Below are positions 14,494 through 20,281 of a stretch of 22,098 nucleotides of DNA, one piece after another. Every line of letters starts with the position of its first letter. Within the stretch, counting starts at the first letter, position 1. The notes under the pieces were generated by a model that saw nothing but the letters and a program-made list of their open reading frames with translations, ran no database searches and was not told the DNA's origin. The stretch lies in the NCBI GenBank assembly GCA_030619345.1, contig JAUXBO010000005.1, positions 1-22,098 of the forward strand, given 5' to 3'. Both the position numbers and the translations under genes were made by a program. Source of the DNA: Candidatus Zixiibacteriota bacterium. GTDB taxonomy: Bacteria; Zixibacteria; MSB-5A5; GN15; FEB-12.

Positions 14494-15657
14494 TTAGAAA
14501 CCGTCTTCACTCCGGCTGTTTCCATCGGATGAAACTTGAGGGCAGTTGAGTTTCCATCGTCCCTGGAAGAAACCTTCAGGATGTCCCTGGGCCGCTTTGT
14601 ACTTGCCTCTTAGCTTGCCGATTTCTCTCCGAGAAGCATCATAGATGCTGCCTTCGAAAAACCCGCCCGGCATAGCAACAGCATTCTCACTCATATTGGT
14701 GAACGGATGCGATCGCCAGGTACCTTTGAGGAAGCCCTCGAATTTACCGGATTCTGATATCCACTTGCCAAAGAACACTCGGTGACCGGCATCGTTGATG
14801 CCGTAATGGCCATGGAGAAATCCTCGGATTTTTCCAAAACGCGAGTACCATATGCCGCGGAAGACTCCATCACCGTTTTCATCCACACCCCAGTGACCGG
14901 CCAGGAGGCCGCGCGGACATGGATAACGGTCAAGTCGGATCCCATGTAAGGCTACCGAATTTCCGTCATTCAGTGTCACAATTGTATCAAGGGTTGCTAT
15001 TTCACCAAGAGAGAAATCCTGCGAATACGGACCAGTCACAAACGACACAGTAACGGGCTCTATTACCGGCATTACAGTATCTATAACCACTATCTGACTG
15101 CTGTCACCCAAGGAATCAACAACATATGTTATTGTCGTATCAAAAGTAGGGGGTACAGGTGGAATTATCAGATCGATTACTATGCCATCATTGTGAACGG
15201 TGGTCTTGGAAACCCACTCGACTAACTGTCGGTCAGTTCTTTCAATTAGATAGTCCTGCTCCGGTTCAAAGCGAATGAGTCTTCGGACGACTTCAGCGCC
15301 GCGCGTGATCGTTAGTGATCCGGTCCAATCGGTCACATTTACAACGGTGGAATCGTATTCAAGCATGCCCCACACGGCACAAAAACGATAAAATCCAGCC
15401 TCCGGGTCAGCGAGCATGGAATCAACCACGACCGGTGACATAATTGGATCAACGTATTCTTCTTCTTCGGCAGCGGCGGCCAGAAGTTCCGTATCTCCAA
15501 ATCCGATCTGCTCGGAAGTAGCGCTATAGCCGCCAAACTCATCTTCCAAGTTGATCCCGTTGGTGGCGAGCTCATTCTCCACACTGTTGTCCGAGCAACC
15601 AATCACCCAGAAAAGAAGCATAGTGGGAAGTAGCACGATTAAGGTCTTTTTCAGCAT
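14494..15657 (-). CDS. Lipoprotein with 29-residue Gly/aromatic repeats, function unknown
   Basis: This 387-residue protein has a lipoprotein signal (KK, hydrophobic stretch, lipobox VIGC, Cys21). An acidic region follows (about 24-75, including AAAAEEEEYVD), then a beta-rich middle and, from about residue 250, a C-terminal repeat domain. Two complete 29-residue units are clear: GLLAGHWGVDENGDGVFRGI... (250-278) and GFLHGHYGINDAGHRVFFGK... (279-307). Degenerate half-units follow (GFLKGTW, GGFFEGS, GKLRGKY, GFFQGRW, 308-368). The half-unit G-[LF]-[LF]-x-G-x-[WY] alternates as beta-strands would. The ATG at 15657 was chosen for AGGAG 9 nt upstream and the lipobox; 26 more in-frame codons upstream have no signal character. 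I recognise no family. It is alone, closed by a strong terminator. Confidence 0.8.
   Translation of the reverse strand: MLKKTLIVLLPTMLLFWVIGCSDNSVENELATNGINLEDEFGGYSATSEQIGFGDTELLAAAAEEEEYVDPIMSPVVVDSMLADPEAGFYRFCAVWGMLEYDSTVVNVTDWTGSLTITRGAEVVRRLIRFEPEQDYLIERTDRQLVEWVSKTTVHNDGIVIDLIIPPVPPTFDTTITYVVDSLGDSSQIVVIDTVMPVIEPVTVSFVTGPYSQDFSLGEIATLDTIVTLNDGNSVALHGIRLDRYPCPRGLLAGHWGVDENGDGVFRGIWYSRFGKIRGFLHGHYGINDAGHRVFFGKWISESGKFEGFLKGTWRSHPFTNMSENAVAMPGGFFEGSIYDASRREIGKLRGKYKAAQGHPEGFFQGRWKLNCPQVSSDGNSRSEDGF
14554..14910 (-). repeat. Coding repeat region: 29-residue units
   Basis: This is the DNA of residues 250-368 of the lipoprotein above. Two adjacent units of exactly 29 residues share G-x-L-x-G-H-[WY]-G at the start and [VF]-F-x-G-x-W and GK at the same offsets. 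The DNA of the units has diverged, so the repeat is old and kept at protein level. Confidence 0.65.
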
Positions 15658-15961
15658 TACTCTGATCTCCTGTATAGGTTTGTTTTGATCTGGTTCAAGA
15701 TAATACCAATCAAGCCGCGTGCCAAAACCGCCCACTTGGGTTAAGTCGTTGATATTTAAGGGGATGCGCTTACGTCAACACTCAGGCAATTTCCTGATCG
15801 TACGTAGCGGTACGTACCGAGTGAACATTCGGGTACAGAATCAAATGCCGAAACAGGACTGTCGTGGTATCTATGCTTTGCGTTGGTCTAATAATCTAAG
15901 GATTGAGTCTTTGTTGATGGCGTCGGTCGCGATGGCTTCATCACTCTTTTCTTCCTGCTTC
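15658..15961. other. Intergenic region between murQ and the repeat lipoprotein gene
   Basis: No gene is supported in these 304 bases. Promoter candidates for the lipoprotein gene on the minus strand are TATTAT (15700-15705) and a sigma54-like TTGGCACG-N4-TTGAT (15709-15725). A cluster of inverted repeats lies at 15779-15823. The part next to murQ (15830-15961) shows nothing clear. Confidence 0.5.
15779..15823. repeat. Cluster of nested inverted repeats
   Basis: TCAGG/CCTGA (15782-15786 and 15793-15797, 6-nt loop) is followed 2 nt later by GTACGTA/TACGTAC (15800-15806 and 15811-15817, 4-nt loop), which also contains the perfect 12-bp palindrome CGGTACGTACCG (15808-15819). CACTC (15779-15783) and GAGTG (15819-15823) could close the whole. 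Confidence 0.6.
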
Positions 15962-16909
15962 CTATTTTATCTGATGTTGCTTTAGCAGACGTACCATAAT
16001 CCCGTTCACACTTTCCAATCGCTTCCTCGCCTCACTTTGATTGCAGTTCAGCTTGTGCATAACTATGGCTATCTTAACTGACCCATTAGCCTCCGCAAGA
16101 AGTCTGTCTGCCCGTTCCAGTGAGATGTTTAGCAAATCAATGAGCATTTTTCTTGAACGAGCGGCAAGTTTGTCCGACGTAGCTTGCAGATCGATCATTA
16201 AGTTGCCGTATGTCTTGCCCATCAGCACCATCGCGGTTGTGGATATTATGTTCAGGGCCATTTTCTGGGCCGTGGCAGATTTCATCCGAGTAGACCCAGT
16301 GATTACTTCCGGACCAACCGGGAAGCATATTAATTGATCGAGCTTCTCGATGATCGGATCAGCCAGAAACTCCGCGTTGGTCTTATTGCAGATGATAAAT
16401 ACTGTCGCCGCACCTTGTTTTTGTGCATACTCCAGTCCGGCCAGAGTATACGGCGTCCGTCGTGACGCGGCCAGACCGATCACGAGATCAGACGAGTCGA
16501 TGCTTCTCTTGTCGAGATCTCTGATTGCTTCTTCACTACGATCCTCTACCCCCTCCCTGGATAGAATCAGGGTATCATAACCGCCCGAGATAACGCCGAT
16601 AATCTGGCCAGGATCAGTCCCGAATGTGGGCGGGCACTCGGCTGCATCAAGAACACCCAATCTTCCCGAGGTCCCGGCTCCGATATAGAAAACGCGCCCT
16701 CCTTTTTGCAAAGTCAAGGCATAGAGCTGCGCCACGGCGGCCAGTTTTTCTAACTCCGACTTCACTACCTGAGCTACAAGCTGATCTTCGGAATTAATTA
16801 CGCGAGCGATTTCCAGTGGTGACAGCGAATCGATGGTCGCTGACTTTGGGTTGGACAATTCTGTGTCCAACTCAGCCAATTTGTCAATAAGTTTACTGAA
16901 GTCTGTCAT
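15962..16909 (-). CDS. murQ: N-acetylmuramic acid 6-phosphate etherase
   Basis: This 315-residue cytoplasmic lyase cleaves the D-lactyl ether of MurNAc 6-phosphate to give GlcNAc 6-phosphate, in peptidoglycan recycling. Visible features: the opening TELSNP and SEDQLVAQVV (39-48), the SIS sugar-phosphate site GAGTSGRLGVLDAAECPPTFG (77-97) and GVEDR (120-124), with the two glutamates E91 and E122 spaced 31 apart as in the E. coli enzyme (E83/E114). GSTRMKSATAQKM is the second signature; the usual Gly after KS/KA is Ala. I chose the ATG at 16909 because the family sequence begins there; a TTG at 16945 would add 12 residues. No anmK, nagZ or MurNAc transporter lies in the window. Confidence 0.95.
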   Translation of the reverse strand: MTDFSKLIDKLAELDTELSNPKSATIDSLSPLEIARVINSEDQLVAQVVKSELEKLAAVAQLYALTLQKGGRVFYIGAGTSGRLGVLDAAECPPTFGTDPGQIIGVISGGYDTLILSREGVEDRSEEAIRDLDKRSIDSSDLVIGLAASRRTPYTLAGLEYAQKQGAATVFIICNKTNAEFLADPIIEKLDQLICFPVGPEVITGSTRMKSATAQKMALNIISTTAMVLMGKTYGNLMIDLQATSDKLAARSRKMLIDLLNISLERADRLLAEANGSVKIAIVMHKLNCNQSEARKRLESVNGIMVRLLKQHQIK

Positions 16910-16991
16910 CGGCACAAGGTATCTTGCAGCACCGAGTGCGGGCAACCAAAAAAGTCTAAAAGAGTGGTGTAATTATCGAACGTATGGCAGT

Positions 16992-17801
16992 TTACTGGCT
17001 GGTTACGTGAAGACTGTCAAAGGCAGTCACGACAACGGACCCAAAATGCCCCTTGATCTTTTTCTCGTCGATCGATTGCGGCCTTTGATCGGGAATCGGC
17101 ACCGGAAGAAGTATATCAGCAAATTGTTTGTCCGGTGATCCATTGTATGCAAAGACATATATGTAGTACATGCCGGTGTCGACAACCGTGCCAGCGTTTA
17201 CATAAAAGGCTGTGTCCGGCCTCAGGCTTCCTGCCGTTACATGTTCCCCGGCGTACACACTGTAACCAGCACCGGTATAGGCAAGATCGGATTTCACTAC
17301 AGCCATGATATAACCATCAGCCATGGCCGATCCGGACCAATCAAGACTCACACTTCCGTCAGTTGCTCGCCATTGGTGGTTAGGCGGGTCTGATATGGTA
17401 ACGTCGAAACTTCCCCCGACAGCAACACTGAAAGTATCTGTAAACTTACCGTCATCAATTATAGACAAAGAAAAATTGCCAGCCGGATAGACAGTATCAG
17501 GAGAGACCTGGTGAGAATAAACGGAATCAAACAGGCCCAGTGTATGATTGAACAACAGGCTGTCGGATCCGAACAACAACGTAGCTGTGGTCAGGATAGA
17601 GTCATTTCGAGTGAGCTTAACGGCTGTACGTATATTGGAAAGATTCGCGTCCTTGACCAGAACCCCTTCCAATCCATATTCATTGATGGTGGTGATTTCA
17701 TTCTTGGACGGATAACTATCACAACCAAAAACTCCAATTACAGTCACCGCAACAAAAGCCAATAGAATCAGCTGCCTGGATATTTTTTGCTTAATTACCA
17801 T
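16992..17801 (-). CDS. Lipoprotein of unknown function
   Basis: This 269-residue protein has a lipoprotein signal (KQK, hydrophobic stretch, lipobox VFGC with Cys27, then Asp). The mature part is beta-rich. The middle (about 120-200) has the look of an Ig-like or fibronectin type III fold, with PPNHQWRATDGSVSLDWSGS resembling the first strands and YYIYVFAYNGSP the F-strand of such a domain. I cannot place it in a family. The ATG follows a leader with no good ribosome site. It lies 82 nt before murQ on the same strand, so cotranscription is possible but not shown. The Asp right after the lipid Cys would, in E. coli, favour inner-membrane retention; whether the rule holds here is unknown. Confidence 0.75.
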   Translation of the reverse strand: MVIKQKISRQLILLAFVAVTVIGVFGCDSYPSKNEITTINEYGLEGVLVKDANLSNIRTAVKLTRNDSILTTATLLFGSDSLLFNHTLGLFDSVYSHQVSPDTVYPAGNFSLSIIDDGKFTDTFSVAVGGSFDVTISDPPNHQWRATDGSVSLDWSGSAMADGYIMAVVKSDLAYTGAGYSVYAGEHVTAGSLRPDTAFYVNAGTVVDTGMYYIYVFAYNGSPDKQFADILLPVPIPDQRPQSIDEKKIKGHFGSVVVTAFDSLHVTSQ

Positions 17802-17845
17802 AGTAAGAGTATCGGCAATGAATGATTACTGATTTAACTCATTTT

Positions 17846-17851
17846 ATTATA
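17846..17851 (-). promoter_or_regulatory. Putative -10 element of the unknown lipoprotein gene
   Basis: A perfect TATAAT on the minus strand lies about 45 nt upstream of the ATG at 17801 and just beyond the terminator of the preceding operon. No convincing -35 is found at 16-18 nt. Confidence 0.4.
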
Positions 17852-17888
17852 CGTAAAAACCGCCGCCACAAGGCATTATTCAGGCCAA

Positions 17889-17927
17889 ATAAAAAAGCTC
17901 GACAGTCGGGTATTAACTATCGAGCTT
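17889..17927 (-). terminator. Intrinsic terminator of the RND/LolA-like/OMP operon
   Basis: On the minus strand AAGCTCGATAGT pairs with ACTGTCGAGCTT (17916-17927 with 17895-17906, 12 bp with one mismatch, 9-nt loop), followed by TTTTTTATTT. It comes about 20 nt after the stop of the small membrane protein gene. Confidence 0.88.
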
Positions 17928-17948
17928 CCACACAATCACCGAAGGAGA

Positions 17949-18143
17949 TTATTGGGCTTTATTGAACAGGAATTTTTTCAGGATTATTTCAGCCGGGCAG
18001 AATCCGGTTACTGATGACTGCAGCAGATTGAATCCCACAAAGGCCGTTAGCAGCAGCCACAACGGGGACATAAAGTAGTACAGGACCAGCGATATCAGTA
18101 TCATGCTGCCGGCCATCATTCTCACTGAGTGTTCTATAGTCAT
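17949..18143 (-). CDS. Small membrane protein, DUF2892 (YgaP-like transmembrane domain)
   Basis: This 64-residue protein has two hydrophobic segments (about 9-25 and 27-45) and the family's ending TGFCPAEIILKKF, where the Cys-Pro follows the second helix. RMMAGSMILISLVL and LTAFVGFNLLQSSVTGFCP match the DUF2892 pattern closely. In YgaP this domain anchors a rhodanese; here it stands alone, as is common. Its function is unknown; a thiol or persulfide role is only suggested by the Cys. AGGAG precedes the ATG. It is the last gene of the operon, 17 nt after the OMP gene and followed by a terminator. Confidence 0.85.
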   Translation of the reverse strand: MTIEHSVRMMAGSMILISLVLYYFMSPLWLLLTAFVGFNLLQSSVTGFCPAEIILKKFLFNKAQ

Positions 18144-18160
18144 TTTCGTTTCTCCTAAGA

Positions 18161-19426
18161 TTAGAACCCGTAGGTCATTTTTGCATAAATATTATCGTTC
18201 AATCTGAACTGACCAAAATCAGTGGCAGGGTTCTTTCCATCGAAAATATTTCCGCCGGTGGTCAGTGTAATCTCGTCAGTATAATTATACGTGACCGAAA
18301 AACGGGCGTACATATCCTCTTCCGAAGGAGAATAGAACAGAAAACCGGACAATTGGATAAGTTCAGAATTGAGCAACTTTGTTACCCGGGAAGTCAGGAG
18401 GTGATTAACTTCATCCCGAACATATCCCCCGAACATTGTCTGCTGCATTTCATAAGTCTCATAATCCGTCAACATGTCGGCCTGCCACTGGATATTAGCC
18501 GTAAGATTTTCCGCGATCTGTCTTTCAAACCCGAACAGGCCTTTAATCGATGAATTTGGCACTAACGGATTATCGTTGTCAGGATCATCATGAGAATCGT
18601 AGTAGCCACCCTCCAGCCAGAGGATACCGCCCATCAACATACCCCTAATCGACGCTCCAAAGACGTTCAGTTCCGGATAGTATGGAATAGTATCCGGCCC
18701 GGTGGGAAAATCAACAGCATGCATTCCGGTTGGATTCTTATAAAACCCTTTGTAGAAGTAGGCTGAGGAATTAAAGTTACCAACCTGCCGACTTAACCTG
18801 AGAGCAATTTCACTATTCTCGAATTTTGATTCCGGCAATGGAACTTCCCCACCCATACCGGTGCCAATAAACATTCCAGCCATAGGGTTGTAGAAACTAA
18901 GGTTCTCACCAGTCGGAAGGCGGTTTGGCTCAAACCGCGGCGACCAGACTAATGTCCAGGACCCAATTGGATTATAATACTCAAATCTAATCGCATCTTG
19001 CGGTGCCTTGAGGTACTGGTCATCGCGCCCTACAAAGAACGAACGGTAGTCTTTGGCAAACATATCATTGATGAACAGAAGATCGCCGGTTCCCCAGGTC
19101 AGTATCTGTCGACCGACTTTTATGTCGATGTCATCTCCCACGCGGAACTTGAAATAACCTTCGCGGAGTTCCCAGTTGTAAGTTGGCTCCAGCGAACCGT
19201 CGTAGACAAAGTCGAGACGACCAAAAAACTCACCACCATCGCCAAAATGTTCGGCCCTGAGCTGCATTCGGGATTCCGCAACCGTATATTCCGAAGCGGT
19301 CGGATTACTCTCGTCAAGACGTCCTCCAAAGAGAGTCTGCATGAAGCCATCGAGATCGACCGCAGCCATGGCCGGACTGAAGGACGCAACCGCCGCAAAT
19401 AATAGTATTAGTATAATTTTACGCAT
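18161..19426 (-). CDS. Outer-membrane beta-barrel protein (DUF1302-like)
   Basis: This 421-residue protein has a classical signal peptide (MRKIILILLF, cut near SPAMA-AVD) and a C-terminal aromatic strand ending TYGF, the usual signal for outer-membrane barrel assembly. Alternating beta-strands fill the mature part. KVGRQILTWGTGDLLFINDMF (about 103-123) resembles the conserved segment of the DUF1302 barrel family. AGGAAGG precedes the ATG. The gene lies 14 nt after the LolA-like gene and after the RND exporter gene, an arrangement that matches DUF1302/DUF1329/RND clusters known elsewhere. It probably receives or inserts a lipid-like substrate at the outer membrane; this is inference. No lipoprotein Cys is present. 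Confidence 0.82.
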   Translation of the reverse strand: MRKIILILLFAAVASFSPAMAAVDLDGFMQTLFGGRLDESNPTASEYTVAESRMQLRAEHFGDGGEFFGRLDFVYDGSLEPTYNWELREGYFKFRVGDDIDIKVGRQILTWGTGDLLFINDMFAKDYRSFFVGRDDQYLKAPQDAIRFEYYNPIGSWTLVWSPRFEPNRLPTGENLSFYNPMAGMFIGTGMGGEVPLPESKFENSEIALRLSRQVGNFNSSAYFYKGFYKNPTGMHAVDFPTGPDTIPYYPELNVFGASIRGMLMGGILWLEGGYYDSHDDPDNDNPLVPNSSIKGLFGFERQIAENLTANIQWQADMLTDYETYEMQQTMFGGYVRDEVNHLLTSRVTKLLNSELIQLSGFLFYSPSEEDMYARFSVTYNYTDEITLTTGGNIFDGKNPATDFGQFRLNDNIYAKMTYGF

Positions 19427-19440
19427 CGTATCAACCCTTC

Positions 19441-20241
19441 CTACTTAATGAACTTACGCGGCGGGTTTTTCAAATAACGTTCGCTGAACAGATCACTGGT
19501 AAGCCCCTGATTATAGGAGATACTTGAGAAAACGATAGTTGATTTGCGGTTTTTCTTAACATTCTGCATCGAACGCGCTGTGACCGTCAAAATACCATCA
19601 ATCTCTTCCACTTTCTCAGCCCGGAAAATCCTCCGGAGCTTGTCCTTTTTATCGTAGTATTCTTCCCGAAGTGGCAGGTAGGATGTTTGATCGACAAAGG
19701 TCAGCTTACGTGCAAATCCCTTATACGGCTCCAGCGGTATGGATTTGATGACTAAAACCGAAGCACCATCAATAGTCGAATCTTTGACAACACTATGTGT
19801 GTCTTCGCTCCAATGACGCCCGGAAACATCTTCATAGCTGAAGTCCGAGCCGACAAAGCTTGAGTTTTTGTCATCAGCCGAAATCGGTTTTACCAGATCA
19901 ATGGCCGGAACATATATCCAACGGGCATCGGTCGCATCCGGATTTTTGTGAACCATGAAGGTAAGCCGAGATACATCAGATGGCTTCCTGAAATAGGTGT
20001 AGTATTTCTGTGCACCGCCATCGGACTCATCGAGCCGAAGCATCGTGAACTCTCTGATCCTCTCTTTCCCCTTTTTGTCGACAATAGTCATTTTGACTTC
20101 GGCAACACCGTCGTCGGCTGAGTAGTAATAAGCCAGATGAGACTTTTTCATAATCTCGGCGGCATCCTCAGCGAACAATGACCCGGCCAGCGTAAATGAT
20201 GCCAGGAGCATGACTATAAATGCGGCTATTAGTTTTTTCAT
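19441..20241 (-). CDS. Periplasmic LolA-like 'outer membrane lipoprotein-sorting' family protein
   Basis: This 266-residue protein has a signal peptide (MKKLIAAFIVMLL, cut near SLFA-EDA). The mature part shows the LolA-like fold pattern of half-barrel strands: VAEVKMTIVDKKGKERIREF, then KYYTYFRKPSDVSRLTFMVHK, DARWIYVPAIDLVKPIS, FVGSDFSYEDV and LPLREEYYDKKDKLRRIF, characteristic of the group annotated as outer membrane lipoprotein-sorting protein (COG2834). This fold carries acyl chains in a hydrophobic cavity. It is longer than E. coli LolA (about 200 residues). AGGAG lies about 8 nt before the ATG. It sits between an RND exporter and an outer-membrane barrel, as a periplasmic shuttle would. 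Confidence 0.85.
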   Translation of the reverse strand: MKKLIAAFIVMLLASFTLAGSLFAEDAAEIMKKSHLAYYYSADDGVAEVKMTIVDKKGKERIREFTMLRLDESDGGAQKYYTYFRKPSDVSRLTFMVHKNPDATDARWIYVPAIDLVKPISADDKNSSFVGSDFSYEDVSGRHWSEDTHSVVKDSTIDGASVLVIKSIPLEPYKGFARKLTFVDQTSYLPLREEYYDKKDKLRRIFRAEKVEEIDGILTVTARSMQNVKKNRKSTIVFSSISYNQGLTSDLFSERYLKNPPRKFIK

Positions 20242-20281
20242 GACTCTTCTCCTATATTTTTCATATTGTCTTCATATTAGT

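Noticed and set aside
15719..15985. Plus-strand open frame of 88 codons in the murQ-lipoprotein gap
   Set aside because: It overlaps the end of murQ, covers the palindrome cluster, has no ribosome site, and its composition (many Ser, Arg, Leu without pattern) looks random despite a hydrophobic end.
18998..19402. Plus-strand open frame of 134 codons
   Set aside because: It is antisense to the outer-membrane barrel gene and has no start signal or family pattern.
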